Positions 8,865 through 15,889 of a stretch of DNA of 63,098 nt are shown piece by piece (position 1 is the stretch's first letter; the number at the start of each line of letters is the position of its first letter). The stretch spans positions 1-63,098 of the forward strand of contig JBEEJO010000001.1 of assembly GCA_041169145.1 (NCBI GenBank). Direction: 5' to 3'. The notes beneath the pieces were generated by a model. It saw only the letters and a program-made list of their open reading frames with translations. It made no database searches and was not told the origin of the DNA. Source of the stretch: DATJQA01 sp041169145. Lineage in GTDB: Bacteria > Patescibacteriota > Minisyncoccia > UBA6257 > 2-01-FULL-56-20. The translations under genes were made by a program, and so were the position numbers.

Positions 8865-8893
8865 AGCATATCACATATGATATATTTGTTCAA
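8865..8893 (-). promoter_or_regulatory. Promoter and putative operator of the XRE-MurA gene
   Basis: TTGAAC (8888-8893) and TATGCT (8865-8870) on the minus strand are 17 nt apart, with TG one base upstream of the -10 (extended -10). The start site would fall at about 8858, the A of the ATG. An inverted repeat ATATCA-cata-TGATAT occupies 8868-8883, covering part of the -10 and the spacer, a typical repressor position for XRE proteins. Confidence 0.6.
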
Positions 8894-8935
8894 TGATGCA
8901 CGAGGAACCCCGTGCGGTCGCAGTTATGGATATGC

Positions 8936-8964
8936 TTGCAACCGGATCGCCTCTGTGGTACTGT
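8936..8964 (+). promoter_or_regulatory. Promoter for a predicted noncoding RNA
   Basis: TTGCAA (8936-8941) and TACTGT (8959-8964) are separated by 17 nt, with TG one base before the -10 (extended -10). It points rightward into a 290-bp region with no credible coding frame that ends in a strong terminator. Confidence 0.5.
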
Positions 8965-8970
8965 GCGTGA

Positions 8971-9264
8971 CGGTTCGTTGTAACGGCTTCCGGTCGGCAA
9001 ATGCGTTTCGGGTCCCGCCTGAGCGCGCCCGCCCCCGTTCGCGACGGGAGGGAATGTGCTCCCCTACAGCGCACTATGCATATCGCAGGACGTTCTGCGA
9101 ACCAGCCGGCCGTGCCCTCACAAGGGGTACTCCACTCCCTAAGCCGTGGATGGGATGGGCTCATAACCCGCCATCCGCGTCAATCGGAGGAAATGCCGGT
9201 CTTCATCATCCCTACAAATACATTACCCCCAGAAGCAGTCGCTTCTGGGGTGCGTTCTTTTTTT
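8971..9264 (+). ncRNA. Predicted structured noncoding RNA, about 290 nt, class unknown
   Basis: The 420-bp gap between the divergent XRE-MurA gene and glyS contains a complete plus-strand transcription unit: extended -10 promoter, about 290 nt, and a Rho-independent terminator. Predicted stems include CCCGT/ACGGG near 9033-9047, CGCAG/CTGCG near 9087-9102 and GGATGG..GGG/CCC..CCATCC near 9149-9177. I compared it by eye with RNase P RNA, tmRNA, SRP RNA and 6S RNA; the key sequences of the first three are absent, and no clear 6S pattern is visible. The frames inside have no start signals or family resemblance. It could also be an untranslated relic. Confidence 0.45.
9227..9264 (+). terminator. 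Rho-independent terminator of the predicted RNA
   Basis: CCCCAGAAGC (9227-9236) pairs perfectly with GCTTCTGGGG (9241-9250) around the loop AGTC, followed by TGCGTTCTTTTTTT on the plus strand. The minus side lacks a comparable T-run, so it mainly serves rightward transcription. Confidence 0.75.
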
Positions 9265-9278
9265 GGGCAAAACAAAGC

Positions 9279-10589
9279 CTAGCCGTATACGCGGGAATGG
9301 ATGTACTCCCCCAACTCAGCGATGGCGACGCGCTCCTGTTTTGCCGAATCGCGATCGCGGACGGTCACGGTATCCTTCTTTTCACCGCCGTTCTCTCCGA
9401 GCGTGTCGAAATCGACCGTAATGCAGTATGGCGTCCCGATCTCGTCCTGGCTGTAGTATCGCTTGCCGACATTTCCCCTATCATCCCATGCGATCATGAA
9501 CCGCTTGCGGAGATCCGTATAAATTTCCTTGGCTTTTCCCACTAACGCCGGTTTATTCGCCAAGAGCGGAAATACGGCGGCTTTATATGGCGCGAGTCGA
9601 GGTTTGAGTTTCAAGACCAGCCGGTCACCGTCTTCGGCATAGGCGCCGCATAAAACAGCAAGCACCGAGCGATCAACGCCCCAGGTCGGTTCAATGACAT
9701 GCGGATAGAACGCATCACCCTCCTCTTCTTTATAGGGCGGTTCTTTGAAGTGATTCTTGAGATCGAAGTCCGTACGATATGCCAAACCGTAGAGTTCATC
9801 TCGGCCGAACGGATATTCATATTCGAAGTCGATCGTCCGTTTCGAGTAGTGCGCCAGTTCGCTCTTTGGAACATCGAGTTCGAAAACGTTGTCCTTGATA
9901 TTCAATCCAAGATCGTTCTTCATCCAATCAAACATCTCTTCGCGCCAATGCTCGAACCATCGTTCCCACTCCTCGGGACGAATGAAATATTCTATCTCCA
10001 TCTGCTCGAATTCACGCGTCCGGAAAATGAAATTGCCAGGTGTTATCTCGTTTCGGAATGCCTTGCCGATCTGCGCGATGCCAAACGGGAGTTTCCGGCG
10101 AGTGGTATCGAGAACATTCTTAAAATCGACGAACATCGCCTGAGCCGTTTCTGGTCGGAAATATACGATGTTCGATCTTTCTTCCGCAGGACCAAGAAAG
10201 GTTTTCAGCATCAAATTGAACTGCTTAGCCTCAGTGAACGAATCCTCCGCCTTGCAATTCGGGCACGATCCCTTCGCATCTATTTTGTCAGCGCGGAATC
10301 TTTCATGGCATTGCTTGCATTCAACGAGCGGATCGGAAAACGTGGATAAATGCCCGCTCGCCTCCCATACTTTCGGGTTCATAATGAGCGCCGCATCAAT
10401 GCCAACGATATCGTCGCGCCGATGCACAAAACGCTCCCACCACGCTTTCTTGATGTTGTTCTTAAGCTCCACACCCAAGGGACCGTAGTCCCACGAATTC
10501 GCAAGACCGCCGTAAATTTCCGAACCCGGATACACGAATCCCCGGCGCTTTGCCAAACTCACGATCTTCTCCAAGGTCACCGATTCCAT
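9279..10589 (-). CDS. glyS: Glycyl-tRNA synthetase (alpha2 type)
   Basis: The 436-aa class II synthetase is of the single-chain type also found in archaea, eukaryotes and Gram-positives. Motifs visible are RRGFVYPGSEIYGG at the N-terminus, motif 2 around FRNEITPGNFIFRTREFEQME, and motif 3 near GVDRSVLAVL. A zinc-binding Cys set (CKQCHERF..CPNCKAE) lies in the first third. The C-terminal anticodon-binding domain follows. Its ATG directly follows the stop of the DUF11-like gene upstream (1-nt gap) with no Shine-Dalgarno site. Confidence 0.95.
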   Translation of the reverse strand: MESVTLEKIVSLAKRRGFVYPGSEIYGGLANSWDYGPLGVELKNNIKKAWWERFVHRRDDIVGIDAALIMNPKVWEASGHLSTFSDPLVECKQCHERFRADKIDAKGSCPNCKAEDSFTEAKQFNLMLKTFLGPAEERSNIVYFRPETAQAMFVDFKNVLDTTRRKLPFGIAQIGKAFRNEITPGNFIFRTREFEQMEIEYFIRPEEWERWFEHWREEMFDWMKNDLGLNIKDNVFELDVPKSELAHYSKRTIDFEYEYPFGRDELYGLAYRTDFDLKNHFKEPPYKEEEGDAFYPHVIEPTWGVDRSVLAVLCGAYAEDGDRLVLKLKPRLAPYKAAVFPLLANKPALVGKAKEIYTDLRKRFMIAWDDRGNVGKRYYSQDEIGTPYCITVDFDTLGENGGEKKDTVTVRDRDSAKQERVAIAELGEYIHSRVYG

Positions 10590-10590
10590 G

Positions 10591-12309
10591 TTACGGTTTT
10601 ACTTCATGATTTTGCCCGACAAGCGACGTGTCGTCGGGAAGGTTCGTATCCAGCTGTCGGTCGCTTGATTTGAGCTTCCGTTCCACAAAATTATCGTCCG
10701 CTTCAATGGTTGTCTCGCTCAGGAACTCAACGCTTTGGCCGACCTGATTCACAGCCGGAACATTCTCCACCTGGAACACGGCCTCCACCGGATCGCCCAG
10801 CAAGCCCTTCGTCGCCGGAAGATTTGCGATGTCCCAGCGCACTTCATTGGACGCCGCATTGAACCGCGGCTGAGCGCCAATGGTGCTTTTTATAACGCGT
10901 ACGAACCTGGTGTTGGATTGCAAGAAAGCGAACACGCGGATATTGGACACATCGGTTGAATGATTCTGGAGCTTCCAGTGGATGGTGTATTGCGTTGCCT
11001 GATTTATCCGCGGTGGGAAAACGCCGCTGTTCACCACATTCGCATCCGCGTCGTGGTAGAACGCCGACGCATCAACGGTTATCCTCCCCTGCACCTTGCT
11101 TTCCAAACCTGTCACCGAAATGGTCTTCGCCGCGCCCGTTTGCTCCGGAACGGTCGGTGATTCTATCTGTGCGCGGACCTTCAGCATGTAGTTCTTGTCG
11201 CTCAGACGCGTAATGGGAAACGCATCGCGAAGCGCGATGCGCAGGTTCACGAATCCGCTTCCGCCGGGACGGATCTGCGCGAGTCCCGGCGTGTTCGCCG
11301 TATTCCACGTGAACGTATTCGTCAGCGAATTGAAGAATGCCGTGGTCGCCGCCGTTCTGAAGTTATACATTTCACCCGTAAGCACTGCGGTAACGGTCAG
11401 GTTCTCCAATACAATAGGCGAATTATTCTTATAGATGAAACTGTAATCAAGGAACTCCCCTGCTCTTGCGACAAATCCCAAGCTTTCACGATTCACTTCA
11501 ATATTCAGGGAAAGCGGAGATTTACTGATACCCATCGCGACCTCCTGATCGGCAACGGTGTATGAACGTCCGGAAAATTCAGCCGAGAGCTTTGCCTTCA
11601 CCCTAAAGTAGGTCTCCGCAGCGCCAAGAACCGCCCCGGACATGACGACGCTCTTCTTTTCCCTGCGCCGGAGCGTGCCGAGCTCCCAGCGATTATTGGA
11701 CTGGCTCGGTTTCGGATCGCTCTTCGTGAATTGAAATACCGGCGGTAGCTCCAATTCAAGCCGCACATGCTCAAAATCGGAAGGCGAAGCGTTCTCGTAC
11801 GAGATGACGACATCAAAATTTTGCCCGCTGAAAACATTTTCGGGCGTTTCGAAGTTGAGCGTGATTGCCGGCTGGCCGATCTCCACATCAAATCCATCAA
11901 ACGCTTCAAATTGCGTCTTGCCGTTCGGACCGCCCACATAGGCGATCTTTGCCTCAACATGCTTCACGCTTTGAGAACCCCCCGTCGCAATGAGCGTAAA
12001 ACTTTGTTTGCCAAGCCCCTGTGCCGCAAGTTCGCCGATATCATACTCCGCAAATCGTACGTCGGCCGGCGAACCGACAAGCGAAAGATATTCCGGAAGA
12101 GAAAGCGTAAGCCGCGCGTCTTTCGCGGGGGCGGTTCCTTCGTTCGAGAATGACACATCAACCGTAAACGGCTCGCCGACCTTCACCGCGCTGGGAGCTA
12201 AAGCAGTGAGCTGAACTTCGCCGCTTTCGTGCGGCACGACATACATCACCAGCGCGATGAGAACAGCGCAAAACCCCGCACCCAGAAGGATCACAATGAT
12301 TTTTTTCAT
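10591..12309 (-). CDS. Membrane-anchored protein with DUF11-like beta-sandwich repeats
   Basis: The 572-aa protein has an N-terminal membrane segment (residues about 4-24) followed by repeated Ig-like units of about 120 residues that each begin with a pattern like VKVGEPFTVDVSFSNEGTAPA or VFSGQNFDVVISYENASP. This is the architecture of DUF11/CARDB-type surface proteins frequent in CPR genomes. It is probably displayed outside the membrane and may mediate attachment or scaffold roles; no enzyme motif is visible. It is followed by glyS in the same direction. Function is unknown. Confidence 0.75.
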   Translation of the reverse strand: MKKIIVILLGAGFCAVLIALVMYVVPHESGEVQLTALAPSAVKVGEPFTVDVSFSNEGTAPAKDARLTLSLPEYLSLVGSPADVRFAEYDIGELAAQGLGKQSFTLIATGGSQSVKHVEAKIAYVGGPNGKTQFEAFDGFDVEIGQPAITLNFETPENVFSGQNFDVVISYENASPSDFEHVRLELELPPVFQFTKSDPKPSQSNNRWELGTLRRREKKSVVMSGAVLGAAETYFRVKAKLSAEFSGRSYTVADQEVAMGISKSPLSLNIEVNRESLGFVARAGEFLDYSFIYKNNSPIVLENLTVTAVLTGEMYNFRTAATTAFFNSLTNTFTWNTANTPGLAQIRPGGSGFVNLRIALRDAFPITRLSDKNYMLKVRAQIESPTVPEQTGAAKTISVTGLESKVQGRITVDASAFYHDADANVVNSGVFPPRINQATQYTIHWKLQNHSTDVSNIRVFAFLQSNTRFVRVIKSTIGAQPRFNAASNEVRWDIANLPATKGLLGDPVEAVFQVENVPAVNQVGQSVEFLSETTIEADDNFVERKLKSSDRQLDTNLPDDTSLVGQNHEVKP

Positions 12310-12364
12310 CTCAGTATTGAATCCCGGCGACGCACGATTTCCTATGAGACCCGTGTGTCATTCC

Positions 12365-12886
12365 CTACCCCATTGATATTACCGCACCTGGCTCAAGTTT
12401 TGAAGCATTCGTTTCCATCGAGGTTCTTGCGGGTGTGTGCGCAGCGCAGACGAATTCTTGCGTCCCGATCACGAACGCGCAAGGACGTTTTGCGCATTGG
12501 GAACAGGATGCATGCGCCGGGTCCCAGCCCAGAAGCGCAAGCACAACCCGCCAATGGTATGCGGCACCGGTGAGCGTATTCCACAGTTCGTTGTCACGCT
12601 CAGCATCGTGTATGAGGTGGTTCAACGCCCGCAGATCGCTTGGCGCATGCGGCAGGCGGCGTTCTTTGAGAGCGTCGGCGATGCGCATACCGTTCTTTTC
12701 CACAATGCGCACGGACGCTACATCTCCGATCTGGAGATGCGGCGTAAGTTTCGATGTTATCTTCCGCGCGCTTTTTCCCCGTACGACGATGCGGCCGAAC
12801 CGTTCGGTGAACAGGGAAAAGCGCGTATCCGCCTCTCCGACCGGTTCGGCATCAAGAACGATGGCCGTGCTTCGATATTCGTACAT
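12365..12886 (-). CDS. recO: DNA repair protein RecO (short)
   Basis: The N-terminal OB fold is evident in YRSTAIVLDAEPVGEADTRF and LFTERFGRIVVRGKSARK, the usual RecO opening. The protein has 173 aa against about 240 in E. coli. A Cys cluster (CSQCAKRPC..FVCAAH) near residue 132 onward matches the RecO zinc site. RecO loads RecA with RecF and RecR in gap repair. The ATG overlaps the stop of the small Cys-rich gene upstream (TAATG), so the two are coupled. Confidence 0.85.
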   Translation of the reverse strand: MYEYRSTAIVLDAEPVGEADTRFSLFTERFGRIVVRGKSARKITSKLTPHLQIGDVASVRIVEKNGMRIADALKERRLPHAPSDLRALNHLIHDAERDNELWNTLTGAAYHWRVVLALLGWDPAHASCSQCAKRPCAFVIGTQEFVCAAHTPARTSMETNASKLEPGAVISMG

Positions 12887-13068
12887 TACACCTCTGCGCG
12901 TGGCGGCTCCTCGCCGGAAGGAGGCGCATCCTGTTTTCCGTTATGCTTACCATCGGCACAGTCGCACGCCTCAAGCGGCTGTTCGTGCTTTGAACAATCC
13001 GGAGCATTGCACAAGCCGGGCTTATCCGCCTCGCCCTTGCATTCACCGGTACAAATATAGTGGATCAT
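12886..13068 (-). CDS. Small Cys-rich protein, possibly metal-binding
   Basis: The 60-aa protein starts MIHYICTGECKGEADKPG and contains six cysteines arranged in CTGEC, CNAPDC and CDC groups, followed by a charged Pro-rich tail. The pattern suggests a small zinc-binding or heavy-metal-binding module; it has no membrane segment. Overlap of its stop with the recO ATG supports a real gene. A start 6 codons earlier (13086) is possible. Function is unknown. Confidence 0.6.
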   Translation of the reverse strand: MIHYICTGECKGEADKPGLCNAPDCSKHEQPLEACDCADGKHNGKQDAPPSGEEPPRAEV

Positions 13069-13093
13069 GGAAATCTGATATATCAACTCAATC

Positions 13094-13306
13094 TTATCGT
13101 TCTATTCTCCCCCATGCGATGGTATTCCATAAACGCTCATGGAAATAATACGCAATCATACTGACGAACGCGGCGACGATGGTGGCCTCAATGGACTGAA
13201 CAACTTTCCCGGTGAGCACGTATAACATGCCGAACGTGACGATCGTTGCGATGACGCGCCATACGACCGCTTTTACGAGCGATCGAAGTTTTGTTTCAGA
13301 GCTCAT
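13094..13306 (-). CDS. DUF2061 small membrane protein
   Basis: I start at 13306 (MSSETKLRSLVKAVVWRV) because that is the standard DUF2061 opening; the frame is open 18 codons further. The 70-aa protein has two predicted membrane helices (about residues 13-30 and 35-53) and ends HERLWNTIAWGR, a typical DUF2061 C-terminus. The role of the family is unknown. It probably shares a transcript with the membrane protein at 13382-13834. Confidence 0.8.
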   Translation of the reverse strand: MSSETKLRSLVKAVVWRVIATIVTFGMLYVLTGKVVQSIEATIVAAFVSMIAYYFHERLWNTIAWGRIER

Positions 13307-13381
13307 ATGAGATAGCGAACGAATACAGGATCGGATATGTGCGCGGCGCGAACAGAACACGCACCGTGCGACCGCGATCGA

Positions 13382-13834
13382 TCACGTGAACATTTTTTCT
13401 CCCGATGCGCTCCACCGCTTCCGAAGATGCCACGCGGCCCAGAGATATGCGGCTCCCGTAATGACGAATAGGACCTGATTCCCATAGGAAACGGACATCC
13501 CGATGTTCTGCCCCAAAAGTCCGGCGAGACCCAAGTTAATGCCGGAAATGACGCTTACGAAGAACGCATACGTGTCGCGCTGGTCGCGTCCGCCAAAAAG
13601 CTTCTTCTCACCGCCGTGCCAGCGATACAGCAGATACGCCGAAGCGACGCCCGAGACGATCCACGACAGATGGAGAAACGGGAGCGTGATGCCATAGAGC
13701 GTCGGCAGAAAATACAAAACGGGCGGATATCCTCCGAGGAAGAGTGCCACCGCAGCGATCACGAGCCGAGTCTGCGACCAAACGAAACTATACCGCTCCA
13801 GCTGGTCCGGGTGAGTGTGATGTTTAATGCTCAT
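13382..13834 (-). CDS. Four-helix membrane protein of unknown function
   Basis: The 150-aa protein has four hydrophobic helices (roughly residues 23-45, 52-68, 87-110 and 117-135) with short loops; the cytoplasmic N-terminus is rich in His and charged residues. No family motif is recognised. Its promoter is an extended -10 (TGgTATACT, TATACT at 13841-13846) only about 7 nt before the ATG, so the transcript is leaderless. Confidence 0.65.
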   Translation of the reverse strand: MSIKHHTHPDQLERYSFVWSQTRLVIAAVALFLGGYPPVLYFLPTLYGITLPFLHLSWIVSGVASAYLLYRWHGGEKKLFGGRDQRDTYAFFVSVISGINLGLAGLLGQNIGMSVSYGNQVLFVITGAAYLWAAWHLRKRWSASGEKMFT

Positions 13835-13910
13835 CGGCTAAGTATACCACATCCACCGTCACGCCAATTTGATTTACAAATCCTCATGTTCTGCTATTAT
13901 CATTGACGAC

Positions 13911-13997
13911 GCGCGGGTGGCGAAACCCGCCAGAGGCGGGCAAGCTGGCAGATTTAGCCGCCTTCGGCGGCCGCACTACCTTGAGAATGGTAACAGT
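13911..13997 (+). pseudogene. tRNA-Leu 5'-half relic interrupted by two hairpin insertions
   Basis: This stretch repeats the 5' half of the intact tRNA-Leu at 14236 in three blocks: GCGCGGGTGGCGAAAC, TGGCAGA and CGCACTACCTTGAG. Two 19-nt insertions separate the blocks, and each carries or completes a perfect small hairpin (CCCGCC-aga-GGCGGG and GCCGCC-ttc-GGCGGC). The similarity fades just after the anticodon (AATGGTA against GTGGTA), and the ATG of the GIY-YIG gene lies inside that segment. It cannot fold as a functional tRNA and lacks a 3' half. Confidence 0.8.
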
Positions 13998-14229
13998 TTA
14001 TGTCATCAGAAGTTTAACGGGTAGTTTTAGATACGTCGGTATGACTGACAATTTGAAGCGTCGTTTGAAAGAACACAATTCTGGAAAAAGCAGAAGCACC
14101 CGAAGTTATGTGCCTCTCCGGCTAATCTATAGCGAAGATTGCAAGAATCGTATTCACGCCAGAGGCAGAGAGAAATTTTTAAAGAGCGGTGCTGGACGGA
14201 AGTTTCTTAATAATCTAGAATTTCGTTGA
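13987..14229 (+). CDS. Small GIY-YIG nuclease
   Basis: The 80-aa protein begins MVTVYVIRSLTGSFRYVGMT, with VYVI and RYVG standing for the two GIY and YIG strands, followed by NLKRRLKEHN, the conserved Arg helix. This is the minimal single-domain form seen in free-standing nucleases such as the YhbQ group. The start ATG is embedded in the tRNA-Leu relic and the gene ends 6 bp before the intact tRNA-Leu. Base composition is visibly AT-richer than its neighbours. This placement suggests an insertion at the tRNA; whether the nuclease acts there is inference. Confidence 0.85.
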   Translation: MVTVYVIRSLTGSFRYVGMTDNLKRRLKEHNSGKSRSTRSYVPLRLIYSEDCKNRIHARGREKFLKSGAGRKFLNNLEFR

Positions 14230-14235
14230 GTAATT

Positions 14236-14319
14236 GCGCGGGTGGCGAAACTGGCAGACGCACTACCTTGAGGTGGTAGCGCCCGTAAGGGCTTGGAGGT
14301 TCAAATCCTCTCCCGCGCA
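14236..14319 (+). tRNA. tRNA-Leu (anticodon GAG)
   Basis: The acceptor GCGCGGG (14236-14242) pairs with CCCGCGC (14312-14318), with A as discriminator. The anticodon stem CTACC/GGTAG encloses TTGAGGT, giving anticodon GAG. A long variable arm GCCC-gtaa-GGGC and the T arm GGAGG-TTCAAAT-CCTCT complete a class II tRNA. CCA is not encoded. The next gene's -10 box lies 13 nt past the 3' end. Confidence 0.96.
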
Positions 14320-14345
14320 CACAGAATCTTGCTATGATCAAACCA

Positions 14346-15044
14346 ATGAACCGCAACGGCTTCGCGCCAATCGTTATCCTAATCGTCGTCGTGGGAATTT
14401 TGGCTGTCGGTGCCGGAGGTTTAGCCATTCAAAAGGATGACGAAAATACGGTACTTAGACGACAAAATTACGCTCTAACCAACCAGGTCGACACTCTATC
14501 CAATCAACTTCAGCAACTTGCCGCTCAAAAACAGGTTATCACCCGAATCGAATCGCCAAAACAAGCTCCCTCGCCGACACCACAACCACCAGCTCCACCA
14601 AAACCATCCATTAATTCTTTTCAAATCGGTCAAGCATTTGACGTCGGTAGTATGCAATTTACAGTACTTTCGGCAGTCGACCTTGGAGGCCAATATCACT
14701 CAAATCGCACGACTGGTAAATACGTCGAAGTGACTTTTTCCGCAAAGAATATTGGCACGAATACTGCCTCTATCAACCCCGCTTATTACATACTCGATTC
14801 TCTAAATCGTCACTACGATACTACTGATTCTGTAATATATTATTCTCCACCAGATGGATATAAGCATTACTCAAGCTATCAAGGTCAGCCGGGTCCTTTT
14901 GGGCAGGATATGAGTTTGAACGATCTTAAACCCGGATTTACGCAAAGCTTCGGCTCACTTTTTGAAGTCGCAGCTGACTCTCAGGGCCTTACGTTATTGA
15001 TGGGGAAAGACAATAGCCCAAAGTATATTTCTCTTGGACTGTGA
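14346..15044 (+). CDS. Membrane-anchored DUF4352 surface protein
   Basis: The 232-aa protein starts MNRNGFAPIVILIVVVGI, a short hydrophobic anchor resembling those of other CPR surface proteins. A coiled coil (about residues 38-62), a Pro-rich linker and a C-terminal DUF4352 Ig-like domain (about residues 88-230, with VGSMQFTVLSA and GKYVEVTFSAKNIGTNTA) follow. The start is chosen at 14346 because an extended -10 (TGcTATGAT, 14333-14338) precedes it by 7 nt, giving a leaderless mRNA; 14334 is the alternative. Composition is AT-rich compared with the window. It is bracketed by the tRNA-Leu 3' end and a 3'-end-like repeat, which suggests it is element cargo. Confidence 0.75.
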   Translation: MNRNGFAPIVILIVVVGILAVGAGGLAIQKDDENTVLRRQNYALTNQVDTLSNQLQQLAAQKQVITRIESPKQAPSPTPQPPAPPKPSINSFQIGQAFDVGSMQFTVLSAVDLGGQYHSNRTTGKYVEVTFSAKNIGTNTASINPAYYILDSLNRHYDTTDSVIYYSPPDGYKHYSSYQGQPGPFGQDMSLNDLKPGFTQSFGSLFEVAADSQGLTLLMGKDNSPKYISLGL

Positions 15045-15072
15045 CTATTAGGCTCTAATACCAGCTAAAACA

Positions 15073-15101
15073 GTTCGAACATCGTCCCATCCCGCGCACA
15101 T
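15073..15101 (+). repeat. tRNA 3'-end-like repeat carrying the tRNA-Leu acceptor strand
   Basis: GTTCGAACATCGTCCCATCC (15073-15092) is an exact inverted match to 61891-61910. It runs into TCCCGCGCACA, an 11-nt copy of the 3' acceptor end of the intact tRNA-Leu (14311-14321). It lies 29 nt after the stop of the DUF4352 gene, so it and the tRNA flank that gene as direct repeats. Confidence 0.7.
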
Positions 15102-15195
15102 GAGAAAATCCCGCCGAATCTGTAAGGCGAGGATTCTTCGTTGTCCCGATGGAACGAAGCGACGAGGGAGAGAATGGACACCACGAATTACAAAC

Positions 15196-15222
15196 ATAGG
15201 GGGCTCGAATGGAGTCCCCTAT
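15196..15222 (-). terminator. Terminator downstream of the 62-aa gene
   Basis: ATAGGGG (15196-15202) pairs with CCCCTAT (15216-15222). On the minus strand the hairpin is followed by GTTTGTAATT. It lies 20 nt beyond the stop of the minus-strand gene at 15243. Confidence 0.5.
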
Positions 15223-15242
15223 TCTTCGAGCTGCATCGGCTC

Positions 15243-15431
15243 TCACTCCGGTAGCGTCCGCTCGCGGCGGACGTACTCCTGCATGAATACGTTGAGCTTC
15301 GTCACCGGCATACCCCTGCCGCCCGCGGCTTTGAACAGACGGTCGAGCTTCTTCGGATCTTCCACTTTCTGCAGCACATGAGCGAGATGTTGTTCTTTAC
15401 CACTCGTCCTCCGCGACCTTCCTCGCTGCAT
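15243..15431 (-). CDS. 62-aa basic protein of unknown function with strong ribosome binding site
   Basis: The protein begins MQRGRSRRTSGKEQHL and is helical and basic, without membrane segments or known motifs. The gene is chosen for its expression signals: promoter TTGCAA (15481-15486) and TAGTCT (15458-15463) with a 17-nt spacer on the minus strand, a perfect GGAGG (15437-15441) 5 nt before the ATG, and its own terminator. This monocistronic layout with a Shine-Dalgarno site is unlike the core genes here. A longer frame upstream lacks these signals. Confidence 0.65.
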   Translation of the reverse strand: MQRGRSRRTSGKEQHLAHVLQKVEDPKKLDRLFKAAGGRGMPVTKLNVFMQEYVRRERTLPE

Positions 15432-15486
15432 ATCGTCCTCCTTTTGTTCTGTCTGAAAGACTACCCGTAACGGTAACTGCTTGCAA

Positions 15487-15517
15487 CCAAAATCCCCGCT
15501 CAGGCGGCGGGGTTTTT
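15487..15517 (-). terminator. Bidirectional-looking terminator after rplS
   Basis: CCCCGC (15494-15499) pairs with GCGGGG (15507-15512); T-rich tails lie on both sides (ATTTTGG on the minus strand, TTTTTGG on the plus strand). It ends the rplS transcript and is immediately followed by the -35 box of the 62-aa gene. Confidence 0.65.
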
Positions 15518-15556
15518 GGTTCTTGTTTCGTGATATGCGTCTCGTGAATCGTGTCG

Positions 15557-15865
15557 CTAAATCGACACTCCCAGCCGCTGCCGAATCTTCGCTCCGGATG
15601 CTTTGCGCACCCAATAAAGCTTTGCCTTGCCTACCTTCTTCGGCGAGGACACAATATCCACCTTAGAGATGAGGGGCGTATGCATCGGATAGATCTTTTC
15701 CACGCCAACGCCAGCAAGGACCGTGCGGACCGTGAACGTTCCACCGGCCTCGGAACCGTGTCGTTTGGCGATCACAATGCCCTCGAATGGGGCCGTTGCT
15801 TTTCCTTCCCAGACGCGAACCTTCGCGCCGGGCTTTATTTTATGGACAATTGCTTCTGCGATCAT
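15557..15865 (-). CDS. rplS: 50S ribosomal protein bL19
   Basis: The 102-aa protein contains KPGAKVRVWE (normally PGDTVRV), FEGIVIAKRHG and the TVRTVLAGVGVEKIYP stretch that defines L19 (FTVRKIS.GVGVER.FP), with RAKLYWVRKASGAKIRQRL-type ending. L19 sits at the 30S-50S interface. No Shine-Dalgarno site precedes the ATG. It lies downstream of the two receiver genes in the same direction and ends at a terminator. Confidence 0.95.
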   Translation of the reverse strand: MIAEAIVHKIKPGAKVRVWEGKATAPFEGIVIAKRHGSEAGGTFTVRTVLAGVGVEKIYPMHTPLISKVDIVSSPKKVGKAKLYWVRKASGAKIRQRLGVSI

Positions 15866-15889
15866 GGGTATTGCTGTGGTTTGCGGCTG

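Noticed and set aside
8894..8968. 24-codon frame starting ATGATGCACGAGG with TATATT 7 nt upstream
   Set aside because: The -35 is absent, the frame contains the better promoter for the RNA, and there is no independent support for a peptide.
9001..9282. Open frame of 93 codons on the plus strand across the predicted RNA
   Set aside because: It has no start signal, no resemblance to a protein family, and runs through the terminator hairpin; the region is better explained as noncoding.
13903..13986. N-terminal extension of the GIY-YIG protein
   Set aside because: These codons are the tRNA-Leu relic read as protein; the GIY-YIG fold begins at 13987.
14236..15101. Group I intron in tRNA-Leu
   Set aside because: The tRNA at 14236 is uninterrupted, and the relic plus nuclease gene lacks a 3' exon after the nuclease; conserved intron core pairings are not visible.
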